Source of the DNA: Parvibium lacunae
GTDB lineage: Bacteria; Pseudomonadota; Gammaproteobacteria; Burkholderiales; Burkholderiaceae_D
DNA: 64,000 nt
Direction of reading: 5' to 3'
NCBI RefSeq assembly: GCF_003335215.1
Contig: NZ_QPGB01000001.1
Location: 620,001-684,000, forward strand
Part shown: one piece after another, positions 53,181 to 61,897 of the stretch
Numbering within the stretch: position 1 is the first letter of the stretch
Layout: each line of letters begins with the position of its first letter
Notes under the pieces: generated by a model
Told to the model about the DNA's origin: nothing
The model's input: the letters and a program-made list of their open reading frames with translations, nothing else
The model's database searches: none
Made by a program: the position numbers and the translations under genes

Positions 53181-53609
53181 TTACGCCTCGCCAACTGGGC
53201 GCAGATAATGAAAGTGGTACTCACTTTTAAAAAGCAATGCAGTACCGTCGCCGTCTTCAAACTCGTAATCAGAATAGATATGCTCTACCCTGGCCACATC
53301 AGTTAGTCCTGGCACCCCACCGATGCTAAGGACCTTTGCATGAAGCGCTTCAACCAGCGGATCGGCTTGAGTTTCTACTGCTGTAGAACTATCACTCGCT
53401 CTCGCGTGTAAGTGAATTTGCACAGTAAAGACGCAGCGGTTAGTTACTGCGCCGTAAAGCTGATTCTGCTCACCAACCGGAACAATGACAATTGCAGGCA
53501 ACTCGTCACGATTAAATGATTCAACCCGCCCGCGAAACACAGGACAACCGAGTGAATTGCTTGATAGGGATAGCAGCAATGCTTGAAGAATTTTTTCGCG
53601 CTTAGTCAT
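53181..53609 (-). CDS. Minor tail / tail terminator protein (gpU-like)
   Basis: 142-residue protein in the position of lambda gpU. It contains KILQALLLSLSSN and LPAIVIVPVGEQNQ. It probably caps the tail tube at the head side. It starts with an ATGA-type overlap from the preceding gene. Confidence 0.65.
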   Translation of the reverse strand: MTKREKILQALLLSLSSNSLGCPVFRGRVESFNRDELPAIVIVPVGEQNQLYGAVTNRCVFTVQIHLHARASDSSTAVETQADPLVEALHAKVLSIGGVPGLTDVARVEHIYSDYEFEDGDGTALLFKSEYHFHYLRPVGEA

Positions 53610-53890
53610 AACTTTAGTGTTGCTCGGTGTAGGGCACCATCATTGATTGCGGTCGCCTCTCGCACCGTGTACTGAACACCATCGACAACTATTGGCATGC
53701 CGTGCTTGATGCCAAGCAAGGATGCAGCTGGGTAAATAATGTTGTAATCGGTGGAGGATTGCATGTCAGCGAAAATGTTGGCATCGCCCTTGTTGAATAA
53801 GACCGTGGCAGTTTGCGTAACACCATTAACAGTAATAGACGCAGGAACGCCAAAGTCCGCAAACAACAGGGCGAGGTCTTCTACAAACAT
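53606..53890 (-). CDS. Head-tail connector protein (gpFII-like)
   Basis: 94-residue protein, beta-rich, with GIKHGMPIVVDGVQYTVRE near the end. This pattern recalls lambda gpFII and related head-tail joining proteins. Its position before the gpU-like gene supports this. Confidence 0.65.
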   Translation of the reverse strand: MFVEDLALLFADFGVPASITVNGVTQTATVLFNKGDANIFADMQSSTDYNIIYPAASLLGIKHGMPIVVDGVQYTVREATAINDGALHRATLKL

Positions 53891-53901
53891 GCTGATATCA
53901 A

Positions 53902-54219
53902 CTAAGCAGGTGGGTTAGCTTGAACCAGTGCCGCTTGCTGAGCGGCTAAGGCTTGGGCCACCGCTTTGTCAATAAGCTCTTTAACCTGATCAATCGGCAC
54001 TGCAGCCTCAACAGGCTGGGATACCGCTTGATTGAGGTACTTGGTAGCCTCTTTATCTAGCGGCACGAGTTTGTGCTTGTGTGGCTCAGCCTCTTCGGCG
54101 GTGAAGTCGATTTCGTCACCAGGATAGAAACTGCGCTCAACCAATTGCTTTGTACCATCCGATAAATCCCGAATAGATTGGGCGTGAACTACAAAACCAT
54201 CGCGGACTGTGAATTTCAT
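53902..54219 (-). CDS. Small head protein / DNA-packaging factor candidate
   Basis: 105-residue protein with a positively charged start (MKFTVRDGFVVHAQSIRD) and an alanine-rich helical end. It lies between capsid and connector, where lambda has FI. The ATG at 54219 has GGAG at good spacing; the frame is open to 54249. No specific family recognised. Confidence 0.55.
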   Translation of the reverse strand: MKFTVRDGFVVHAQSIRDLSDGTKQLVERSFYPGDEIDFTAEEAEPHKHKLVPLDKEATKYLNQAVSQPVEAAVPIDQVKELIDKAVAQALAAQQAALVQANPPA

Positions 54220-54228
54220 GTTTTTCTC

Positions 54229-54274
54229 CAAAATAAAGCCCCGCCGCACCGCAGCGATGCGGCGCAGCGCGGGG
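54229..54274 (-). terminator. Terminator after the capsid gene
   Basis: On the minus strand CCCCGC (54274-54269) and GCGGGG (54244-54239) with further inner pairing (CGCCGCAT with its partner) are followed by CTTTATTTT. Together with others it interrupts the late operon. Confidence 0.75.
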
Positions 54275-54314
54275 TAAGTCCCTTAATCAAAAAGAGGTGC
54301 TGACTTATTGATGA

Positions 54315-55766
54315 TTAGAAGCCAGGTGTGAGGGCGTCCGACATGACGGCGAAAGAAGCAGCGTGGCGAACGCCAACGTCAATAGTTTGCAAGACGCGCA
54401 AGACCACATCGCCGTTTGCAAACGTATCGTTAACGGAGCCGTAGGGGTTTACAGCAATTTCCATTGCGCCCCACTCGCCAATCAGCAATTCTTGCCAGTT
54501 ACCAAACACTAACTCGGAGCAAATACCACTAGAAGTACCCTTGGTGAGGTTATAGCGAAGTTGGTTAGATTCAGCGTAAGCATATCCCTTTACAGTAGTC
54601 GGCATAGCACCACTTACGCCACCATCCTGACTCCAGAGATATTGACCCGTACTAGACTTGATTGTAGAAAGATATCCAGACACTTTCGTATTGAAAGCAA
54701 ACCCCAAACTGGCCATCGGTGCGTTAGCAATTTTTGGTGCGCTGTACAACTGAATCAAATGGTCAAACGTAATATTCGCACCGTTAGTTCCGCCGATAAC
54801 GGAACCAACCCCAGCAGAGTTAACAATACCAGTGGGCTGGCTGCTAGTTCCAGAACCTGAAATCGATGCCAAATCTAAAGCCAACGAAAGCTGAGCCATC
54901 ATGTCTTGGCGTATGAGCATCTCAATTGCAGGAGTTGCTTGCAGTAACATCAGCCGAGAAACTTTACTTAGTCCACCGACTGTTTTGGGTCGGAGAGAAA
55001 CCTTATCAAAGGTAGCCTCTGCTTCCGTTAAACCTCCAGACTCACCCACCCAGTAAGTTTGAGTAACGCTATTCTGACGGGGAATGTCCACGTTACCCAC
55101 CAAACCAGTCAGGTAACGAGCACCAAGCTGGCCTGTTACAGAGACGCTGCGCAATACTTCAATAAAACTATCAGATAGCAATTGAGTTTGCACTAGGTTG
55201 CCACCTTGGGCCGCGGTACCAACCAAATATGGAGCACGAGATTGCAGTCCAGGTGGAATCAGACCACCAAGCGCCCGTATATGGTCTTTAGTTGGGGCAA
55301 ATGGTAAATCACTTGGCAGGAAAAAACCTTGACCACTTGCATTGCGGCCCGACTGTTTTTCAATGGCAATTGAAACTTCTCGCTCAAAGCCAGCTTGCCG
55401 CCAGTCGTTCCCAATCGCAGCATTAATAGCTCTGATCATGGAGTACTGACCTTTTTCTGCGTCAGTTAAACCAATTTCAGTACCCATACCAGCGGGTTTT
55501 TGCCCACGGGCATACATCTCTTCAAGCACGACACCGCGAGCCAATTCGATGCTGGCACCCTCGACAACTAAACGACGCTGGGTTTCCTGATTAACGTTGA
55601 ATTTGCGGCACAGCGCTTCAATTTCTGTAATCCGCTTGCGCTCTTCTGCAAGCGCTTCGTCGCGGGTTTTTTTGAGCTCGTTTTCAATATTGATCCCACC
55701 GGCAGCGCCACCGGCAGCACCATCATCGTGCGCACGGTCGCGCACTGGGTAGTGTTTAAATTTCAT
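54315..55766 (-). CDS. Major capsid protein from internal start (candidate)
   Basis: In-frame ATG at 55766 (MKFKHYPVRDRAHDDG, residue 198 of the fusion) has a strong GAGGA ribosome-binding site at seven bases. Translation from here would give a 483-residue scaffold-capsid protein without protease. The long protein would then be a minority product, as with lambda C and Nu3. Function is inferred from the site. Confidence 0.6.
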   Translation of the reverse strand: MKFKHYPVRDRAHDDGAAGGAAGGINIENELKKTRDEALAEERKRITEIEALCRKFNVNQETQRRLVVEGASIELARGVVLEEMYARGQKPAGMGTEIGLTDAEKGQYSMIRAINAAIGNDWRQAGFEREVSIAIEKQSGRNASGQGFFLPSDLPFAPTKDHIRALGGLIPPGLQSRAPYLVGTAAQGGNLVQTQLLSDSFIEVLRSVSVTGQLGARYLTGLVGNVDIPRQNSVTQTYWVGESGGLTEAEATFDKVSLRPKTVGGLSKVSRLMLLQATPAIEMLIRQDMMAQLSLALDLASISGSGTSSQPTGIVNSAGVGSVIGGTNGANITFDHLIQLYSAPKIANAPMASLGFAFNTKVSGYLSTIKSSTGQYLWSQDGGVSGAMPTTVKGYAYAESNQLRYNLTKGTSSGICSELVFGNWQELLIGEWGAMEIAVNPYGSVNDTFANGDVVLRVLQTIDVGVRHAASFAVMSDALTPGF

Positions 55767-56357
55767 TTGAGTATCCTCGGAAGGTTCGGCGGTTGCCGGT
55801 TGATTGACGCTTGCGGCTGAAGAGGTCGCATGCGGTTGGTCTGCGCCGTGGCTGCGCCCGATACCCACAGTGGAGTCGGCAGGTACAGTCACTAGCGAGA
55901 TTTCGTAGGGCTCCCAATCGGTGCCCGTGTAGGTGTCGGCGTCACCATCGCCATCGGTCTGGGCGGTGTAGGTGTAAACGCGATACATGAATGAGGCATT
56001 GACCAGCACGCCATCGGCGGCTTGCTGCATGGCCCATTCGCCTCGCTGGTCTTTGCCAAAGCGGACGGTGCAATACAAGCGCTGGTTTTCTAGCCAGATG
56101 CGCTCTACGACGCCCAGCAGGTCATCCATGTTGTGATTGAAGAGCAGAGGCAGATAACCTTGCCGCTGACCGATGCGAGCCGCGCCAGGTGCATGACTAA
56201 GAATTTCGTCACCAAACCAGCGCTCTACCGGCTCTTCGCTAGAAAATGGAAAGGTAGCGGTGCGCGCTTCGGTATCAACAATGAATTTTTGATCTTCGGC
56301 GGCGCGCAAAAAACTGCGCTTTTGCGGCTCGTTAACTTTGGGGGCTTGCTTGCGCAT
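54315..56357 (-). CDS. Fused prohead protease-major capsid protein
   Basis: 680-residue fusion. Residues 1-170 form an HK97-type (S78) prohead protease: PLLFNHNMDDLLG holds the catalytic histidine and VNASFMYRVY the serine. A linker and helical scaffold-like delta region follow (about 205-290), then the HK97-fold capsid (about 300-680; WVGESGGLTEAEATFDKVSL). The protease is expected to cut itself out during maturation. An internal start at 55766 could yield free capsid. Confidence 0.9.
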   Translation of the reverse strand: MRKQAPKVNEPQKRSFLRAAEDQKFIVDTEARTATFPFSSEEPVERWFGDEILSHAPGAARIGQRQGYLPLLFNHNMDDLLGVVERIWLENQRLYCTVRFGKDQRGEWAMQQAADGVLVNASFMYRVYTYTAQTDGDGDADTYTGTDWEPYEISLVTVPADSTVGIGRSHGADQPHATSSAASVNQPATAEPSEDTQMKFKHYPVRDRAHDDGAAGGAAGGINIENELKKTRDEALAEERKRITEIEALCRKFNVNQETQRRLVVEGASIELARGVVLEEMYARGQKPAGMGTEIGLTDAEKGQYSMIRAINAAIGNDWRQAGFEREVSIAIEKQSGRNASGQGFFLPSDLPFAPTKDHIRALGGLIPPGLQSRAPYLVGTAAQGGNLVQTQLLSDSFIEVLRSVSVTGQLGARYLTGLVGNVDIPRQNSVTQTYWVGESGGLTEAEATFDKVSLRPKTVGGLSKVSRLMLLQATPAIEMLIRQDMMAQLSLALDLASISGSGTSSQPTGIVNSAGVGSVIGGTNGANITFDHLIQLYSAPKIANAPMASLGFAFNTKVSGYLSTIKSSTGQYLWSQDGGVSGAMPTTVKGYAYAESNQLRYNLTKGTSSGICSELVFGNWQELLIGEWGAMEIAVNPYGSVNDTFANGDVVLRVLQTIDVGVRHAASFAVMSDALTPGF

Positions 56358-56366
56358 GAGTGCTCC

Positions 56367-56400
56367 AAAAAAAAAGCCCTCAGATCGCTCTGAGGGCTTT
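56367..56400 (-). terminator. Strong terminator between portal and protease-capsid
   Basis: AAAGCCCTCAGA-GCGA-TCTGAGGGCTTT on the minus strand, a perfect 12-base stem, followed by more than six T. This would stop the late transcript before capsid synthesis unless polymerase is modified. Confidence 0.92.
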
Positions 56401-56423
56401 GCATGGGGTTGAAATTGGGTGGT

Positions 56424-58070
56424 TTAGGTTTCGCTGCTATCTAGTCCGCTACTGGTGTCATCGGTAGAGTCATTCGACGAATCGCTTGCGTCATCGGTAT
56501 TGCCAGCAACATCACCATCAGCGGCGTTGGGGCTGGTATCACTTTCATTCGCCGGGGTCGCCGCTTGGGCTTGGCCTTTGTCGTTGACTTGGGCGGGGTC
56601 GGTATCAAAGATGAGATCAAGATCAGCCATCATGTCCAGCTCATCTCGACGAGCTTTGAATACGTCTTCGGCATCCAGCCCGCCTGCTGTATCGGCAATC
56701 ACATCGCTAACGGTGGTAAAGCCACTGCGCACCGCCAATTTGTAGGCGGTGACTTCTTTGGTTGGATCAATCCACGACCAGCCGCGCGGCTTAAAGCGCA
56801 CGCGTTGATATTTTTTGGTATTGCTGAAGTAATCGGGGATGGTGACGGCACCACTGAGTACGGCAGCATCCAGCCATTCGCGGTGGATTTCTTGCCGCAG
56901 CGAGCGAATAAACCAGCCTTGCAAGATGCGCCACAAGGCGCGGTCATCTAACAATGCCAAGCGGCTGCTGCTGTAGTTACTTTGGCTGTAATCGCGGCTC
57001 AAACTCTCATAACTCACCCCCACGGCTGCGGCCATGGAGCGCAGCATGAAGCGCATAAAAGGTTCTAGCGCAGCATTAGGGCGGCTGGGGTTGAAGCCGA
57101 CAAAGTTTTCACCGGGGTTGAGCTGCTGGAAGGTGCCGGGTTCTGCGTCGTAAATGCGCTGGTTATTTTGCACGTCATCGCCGGGCAGCCCATCGGGCGT
57201 GGTGAAAAAACCGACGATGTTGGCTGAAGCGCGCGCAGCGATGATTTCGGCCTCTGAATAACCATGCATGTCGTTAAGACGGCGCAGGCAGGCGTGCATC
57301 CATGGCACGCCGCGCGTTTGCGGCCAGCGCTCAATCATGTACAAGTGAATGATTTCATCTGCAGGGATGCGAATAAATCGCTGTACATCGAATGACATAA
57401 ACTGGTAGTCGCCCGGATGCTTGGGGTGCAGCCAGTAGGCGACGGCACGGCCCCACTCATCAACCTCGACGCCCATGCGGATCATGTTGCCGTTGGGGGC
57501 TTTGGCGGTTTGGATTTGATCGACTAGTCGATCTGCTTCAATTACCTCAATTGCAAACGGTATTTGGCCACCGCCGAATGGTTGGCGGATTTTACGGATG
57601 AGCACCTCACCAGCTTCAAATAGCTGCCCAAGCGCCAAGCGCTCTATATCGGCAAAGGCGAGCTTACCCGCGACGTGGCAGGTTTTCGCCTCGGCCCAGT
57701 CTTGCCAGGCCTGTTCGATTTGATCGTTAAAGCGCGATTGAAGTTTACCTGCGCTACTAGCAACGAGCGCTTGCATGCCAATGCCTGAGCCAATGACATT
57801 GTTTTGTACAATGCGCATGGCATTTTTGGCGTATTCATTATCCCGCACGAGCTGGCGGCTACGGGCACGCAACGTCCGCAAACTCGTCAGAATCTCTGAA
57901 TCACCGCTTGTATTGGTTGCCTGCCAGTTAGCGGTAAGGCGACTAAATTCAGCCCCTTCAAAAAAACGCTTTTGGACTGGCTTACTGGCCTGCAAACGCT
58001 TAGCCATCCATTCCCGCAAGACGACGCTACCGGGCTGCTTAACTCGCTCGACGTTGTACCAAGGTTTCAT
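56424..58070 (-). CDS. Portal protein (lambda family)
   Basis: 548-residue portal, with RARSRQLVRDNEYAKNAMRI, GEVLIRKIRQPF and FRPRG-type end of the lambda-portal family. The last 45 residues are acidic and S/D/T-rich. It forms the twelve-fold ring at the capsid vertex. Its start overlaps the gpW-like stop. Confidence 0.92.
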   Translation of the reverse strand: MKPWYNVERVKQPGSVVLREWMAKRLQASKPVQKRFFEGAEFSRLTANWQATNTSGDSEILTSLRTLRARSRQLVRDNEYAKNAMRIVQNNVIGSGIGMQALVASSAGKLQSRFNDQIEQAWQDWAEAKTCHVAGKLAFADIERLALGQLFEAGEVLIRKIRQPFGGGQIPFAIEVIEADRLVDQIQTAKAPNGNMIRMGVEVDEWGRAVAYWLHPKHPGDYQFMSFDVQRFIRIPADEIIHLYMIERWPQTRGVPWMHACLRRLNDMHGYSEAEIIAARASANIVGFFTTPDGLPGDDVQNNQRIYDAEPGTFQQLNPGENFVGFNPSRPNAALEPFMRFMLRSMAAAVGVSYESLSRDYSQSNYSSSRLALLDDRALWRILQGWFIRSLRQEIHREWLDAAVLSGAVTIPDYFSNTKKYQRVRFKPRGWSWIDPTKEVTAYKLAVRSGFTTVSDVIADTAGGLDAEDVFKARRDELDMMADLDLIFDTDPAQVNDKGQAQAATPANESDTSPNAADGDVAGNTDDASDSSNDSTDDTSSGLDSSET

Positions 58071-58645
58071 CTAAACCTCACTAGGAGTCGGCGTGGATCA
58101 CCGAGGCCGTTAGCAATTTGTTTGGCGGTACGCTCGCTATTTACTCGGACTTTCCAGTAATTAATTAGCTGTAACAATTCCGGCACGCTGGCAAATTCCA
58201 TGGTTCTATCAGCGATGGTGTAACGCTTGATTTTTCCCTGCGTACTTTTGAAACTGGCTAGGGCGGCTTCTGCATCAGCCAGCGCTTTTTCGGCGAGGCT
58301 TCGACCGTCATATGGCGTATCTATTCGAGTCAGATCAGGAGTGACTTCGATTTGTCCGCTTGAAATTGTTACGCGCTCACCCGCTTGATTAGAGAGCACT
58401 GCAACGTAAAACCATTGTCCCGCTGCCATAGGTGCGGAATTAGGGGCGGTGAGTGTCGTTTTCCAGCCGCTGCCGTTGGCCACGGCGGCCACATTGATTC
58501 CGGCGCCGGGGCCTCGGAAATAATAGGTGAGCGTGTATGTAGCTGACGTGTAGGACTTGTTGTTATCGTCCACATACACATCATCAGTCCAGGATAGGCT
58601 ATCACCTGCAACGAGGGTAGCAGGTAGATTCGTGGCGTCGTTCAT
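58067..58645 (-). CDS. gpW-like head-tail joining protein with extra N-terminal domain
   Basis: 192-residue protein. The last 70 residues look like gpW (RYTIADRTMEFASVPELLQL), which joins head and tail. The first 110 residues form a beta-rich domain (SLSWTDDVYVDDNNKSYTSA) absent in lambda gpW. It lies between terminase and portal as in lambda. Confidence 0.75.
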   Translation of the reverse strand: MNDATNLPATLVAGDSLSWTDDVYVDDNNKSYTSATYTLTYYFRGPGAGINVAAVANGSGWKTTLTAPNSAPMAAGQWFYVAVLSNQAGERVTISSGQIEVTPDLTRIDTPYDGRSLAEKALADAEAALASFKSTQGKIKRYTIADRTMEFASVPELLQLINYWKVRVNSERTAKQIANGLGDPRRLLVRFR

Positions 58646-58656
58646 GTTTGGCTTTA

Positions 58657-60657
58657 CTACCAGCGCGTTGCGGAAAACTTACGGGCGGGCTGGAAAGTTT
58701 GGGGTTTACTTGGTTTTGTTTCAGGTGTTTCGCTCTGATCAAATAGCGTAGGTTGGTTCAACCTCGCTTCTTCAATTTGCCAGCGGTCTTCTTTCCACAG
58801 ATTGATCTTTAAACTGCGGGCGGCATGGAGTGCATAAACGGTGCAATCTAGCGCTTCGTTTCTGACCCCGGCTTTTTTTTGCCACACCTTACGATTGCGA
58901 ATCGTTCGGTGCGGGGCCTTTACTTCACTGGTCATCTGTTCAAAGAAATCTGGGCGCACGCCGCTGTACCAGTGCATTCGGCCTGGGCCATTTCCTACCA
59001 ACTTGAGGCGACCCGCCCCAGCATCATGACCAAGGATGAGGTCTTTTGCGCGCTGCGTGCCAACAATGAATGGCCGCAAACCGTACTTGTGCGCTTTTTG
59101 TTGCCGGTTGGTATCTATCGCTACCTTGGGCGGGCTAAAAATCTCGCGCCCTTCATCACTACTAGCCCCCTTCACCGCCATGTAATTGCGACCCATACGC
59201 TTGCGGACAAACGCATAAACGGCATCAGACGTTTGGCCGTCAGAGCTATCAATAGAGACCGCACGCACTTGCAAGTGGCCGCCAATTTCATGCTCATATT
59301 GTCGCGACAGCAATGCTTCTAGGTCAACCCACGCGCCATGTTCTGGCACCATGGTTTTGCCGTGAATTTCGCCCCAATAAACTAGCCAGCTTTCTTCACC
59401 ACGTCCCCAAGCCCAAATTGCTACAGCAATACGATCATGCTGAACATCGACTCCCGCCGTGAGCACCAGCGCGCCACGCGGAACGGTTAGTTCACCGTAG
59501 TGCTCAGCTCGCTTCGCTAAACCGTCAATATCGGGTAAGTCGGTTTGATACGCATAGGGCAGACCTTCGGTGTTATTGCGGAAGGCCCGCATTTTGGTGT
59601 CATCACCTTGCGAGAGCGCGTGCTGAGCGACTAAGAATTTCTCAACCAAGCGCGGCAGCGTCGAGCCAGGGAACGGGCTGTATAGCTCGTTAATGTAAAA
59701 CCCAGCTACTCCATGAAAGGCGGCTGTAGCCCGCCAATCGGCTTTACGTACGTTCCGATTTTTGTCGGCATCATCCCAAACACCACCACAATGCGGGCAG
59801 ACGTAGTAGGCAGACTGTGGATCAGCTGTACCAAATACCTCATGCAGTTGTGCCGATTCTTCTGACCAGTGGACGTTTGACCATTCAAGTACATGACTTT
59901 CGCCGCAATGGTGACAGGGCACAAAAAACTTGCGCTGGTCACTCAGCCGGTAAGCCGCTTCGATTCGGCTGATCCCCTCAATTGTGGGAGTACCACCAAA
60001 AATCACTTTGCGGCGCGTGAAGGTCTTGGTACGCTCTTCGAGTAGGGTAATGGTGTCACCCTGCTCACTCACGTTGTCGTTACAATCGTCTGGCTCTTCA
60101 ATCGCTACCACCGGTGCTGGGGTCGATTTAACAGAGCTGGGCGAGTTCGAGCCAACAAACTTGGCAAATCCCCCGGGAAAGCTTTTAAACTCTGAACGAT
60201 TATTTCGATCACGAGTTTTATGTACAGGAATGATCGCAGCGAGCCGTGGCGTTGCTTCCACCATCGGCGTGAATTTTTCGTCGTTGAATTGCTTTGCGGC
60301 CTGATCCTTGGCAAACATCACAATCATCGGGCACGGATCTATATCAATCCGCTTGCCCAAGTAATTCATGAGCACGCCATCCGTCCACGCCACTTGCGCA
60401 GACTTCATTGCCACCACTTTACTGACAGTAGGATCATCCAACGCCGCGTGCATACCAGCGACCCAGGGCGTTAAGTCAGGGTTATAGCGTCCCGGTCTTG
60501 CCGAAGCTTTGGCGCTAAGACGGCGATAACGCCGTGACCACTCCGTTGTGCTGATCTGCTCCGATGGCGCAAGCTGAGCTGCCATTCGGGACAGTAAGCT
60601 CTTGATCGCTTGGGTAGTATCGAGCGAAGTGTTGAAGTGCTGAGCGGGTATGTTCAT
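58657..60657 (-). CDS. Terminase large subunit (gpA family)
   Basis: 666-residue packaging motor and nuclease. The N-terminal ATPase region contains VAMKSAQVAWTDGVL and acidic VVAIEEPDDCND. The nuclease region holds TAGVDVQHDRIAVAIWAWGR and a later MAVKGASSDE. It overlaps the small subunit by 143 bases if ATG 60657 is used; ATG 60585 is a shorter choice. Confidence 0.93.
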   Translation of the reverse strand: MNIPAQHFNTSLDTTQAIKSLLSRMAAQLAPSEQISTTEWSRRYRRLSAKASARPGRYNPDLTPWVAGMHAALDDPTVSKVVAMKSAQVAWTDGVLMNYLGKRIDIDPCPMIVMFAKDQAAKQFNDEKFTPMVEATPRLAAIIPVHKTRDRNNRSEFKSFPGGFAKFVGSNSPSSVKSTPAPVVAIEEPDDCNDNVSEQGDTITLLEERTKTFTRRKVIFGGTPTIEGISRIEAAYRLSDQRKFFVPCHHCGESHVLEWSNVHWSEESAQLHEVFGTADPQSAYYVCPHCGGVWDDADKNRNVRKADWRATAAFHGVAGFYINELYSPFPGSTLPRLVEKFLVAQHALSQGDDTKMRAFRNNTEGLPYAYQTDLPDIDGLAKRAEHYGELTVPRGALVLTAGVDVQHDRIAVAIWAWGRGEESWLVYWGEIHGKTMVPEHGAWVDLEALLSRQYEHEIGGHLQVRAVSIDSSDGQTSDAVYAFVRKRMGRNYMAVKGASSDEGREIFSPPKVAIDTNRQQKAHKYGLRPFIVGTQRAKDLILGHDAGAGRLKLVGNGPGRMHWYSGVRPDFFEQMTSEVKAPHRTIRNRKVWQKKAGVRNEALDCTVYALHAARSLKINLWKEDRWQIEEARLNQPTLFDQSETPETKPSKPQTFQPARKFSATRW

Positions 60658-61051
60658 TCAGTAAGGACACATCCAGATTAATGCCGTAAAGCGCGTCGAG
60701 CTCGGTTTTAAGTTTGTCGTCGCGCGCAAGCAATTCAGCTTTAAACGCCCCCACCATGTTTATCAGCTCAGGCTCAAGCTGAGCTACATTCACAAGCAGC
60801 CCACGCTTCTCAGCTAATATCAGCAGCTTGAGTGCTCGATCCACCTTTTCGGTTTCAATTCGCTCGGCAATCAAACTTTCGCCGCTAGAAGTCTGGTGAC
60901 CAGACGCCTGCGCACGAAGTGAATCTAAATACTTCAATCGAATTTCATCAAGCGTGGACTGGCGCCAATCAATGCCAAGCTGATCCATTTGCTTTGCTAC
61001 GGCTTGCTGCGTGATTCCAAGATGATCGGCAATCTGCTGTTGCGTTGCCAT
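60515..61051 (-). CDS. Terminase small subunit (Nu1-like)
   Basis: 178-residue DNA-binding protein. The N-terminal helix-turn-helix (MATQQQIADHLGITQQAVAK) is like that of phage small terminases, and the centre is helical. ATG 61051 has a strong G-rich ribosome-binding site (AGGGGGG), so it is preferred to 61078. Recognises the packaging site. Confidence 0.82.
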   Translation of the reverse strand: MATQQQIADHLGITQQAVAKQMDQLGIDWRQSTLDEIRLKYLDSLRAQASGHQTSSGESLIAERIETEKVDRALKLLILAEKRGLLVNVAQLEPELINMVGAFKAELLARDDKLKTELDALYGINLDVSLLNEHTRSALQHFARYYPSDQELTVPNGSSACAIGADQHNGVVTALSPS

Positions 61052-61134
61052 TAATACAACCCCCCTGAATATCTGCAAACTAGAGCTTTTTCGGGTCTTT
61101 TAGCGCCGTAGCTAAATACGCTAGAAAGGACCCG

Positions 61135-61764
61135 CTAAATTTTGTTTGAATAGTAGTTAATTGACCTGACAACCTCTTTGTCTAAGTCTTGGACTACCTT
61201 GCTGACTACAGCTTGGGTGATTCTCTTTGTATTGAACATGCCGGGAACATCTAAGGTCTCTACTGCCTTTATATCTCGCCCGTTGCCAGTCCTGACGAAT
61301 ACAGTTCTGCCCTTGTTGCCAATGAATGCCCCAGGTATGAGTTTTCTACCGCCAACCTTTTTAATTTTTATCGAAACCCCGCCGCCAGGCTTAACTACAA
61401 TGGAGCGCCAATCACCATTAGGGAATTGAACATTGACACGCTTCCCCGGCCCGCGTCCCTCTACCGTCCTAGCGTCAAACATAATTACGTTTCTGCTACT
61501 CCGACCTCGACGCCGACCAAATGCCTGCAAGCTGACAAAAAGCTTGTTGTTCTTTCTTGACGCTTTTGAAACAAACAATTGCGAGCGGACATCGCCAGCC
61601 TTGACGTTGTATTCAGCCGTGATACGCCTAGTCATCTCTGCCCGGGCTTTAGCAGCAGTTGCATTCAATGCAGAAACAACCACCTTGTTATAAAACTCAC
61701 CGCCAAGGCTCCTGATTTTTTCCAATGCCCCCCCAGCGTCAATAGAGAAATTGATATTGATCAT
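61135..61764 (-). CDS. Minor tail protein Z-like
   Basis: 209-residue basic protein resembling gpZ-like proteins (NKVVVSALNATAAKARAEMT, then SKASRKNNKLFVSLQAFGRR). Unusually it lies upstream of the terminases, not with the tail genes. ATG 61764 begins the conserved part; the frame is open to 61824 through a hairpin. No strong ribosome-binding site. Confidence 0.7.
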   Translation of the reverse strand: MININFSIDAGGALEKIRSLGGEFYNKVVVSALNATAAKARAEMTRRITAEYNVKAGDVRSQLFVSKASRKNNKLFVSLQAFGRRRGRSSRNVIMFDARTVEGRGPGKRVNVQFPNGDWRSIVVKPGGGVSIKIKKVGGRKLIPGAFIGNKGRTVFVRTGNGRDIKAVETLDVPGMFNTKRITQAVVSKVVQDLDKEVVRSINYYSNKI

Positions 61765-61769
61765 TTCAA

Positions 61770-61801
61770 AAGAAAGCGCCCGATCATCTCTGACCGGGCG
61801 C
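61770..61801 (-). terminator. Terminator-like hairpin before the gpZ-like gene
   Basis: On the minus strand GCGCCCG (61801-61795) and CGGGCGC (61782-61776) enclose 12 bases and are followed by TTTCTTTT. It lies just before the gpZ-like start and after the candidate antiterminator gene. Confidence 0.65.
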
Positions 61802-61897
61802 ATAGGGGTGCCAGGGGTTGGCACATGGAGACGGGTTAAACGGCAAAGCTGCTTGCACGTAGCTATTGCTAGTGTATGAATATTATCAGATCATGTT

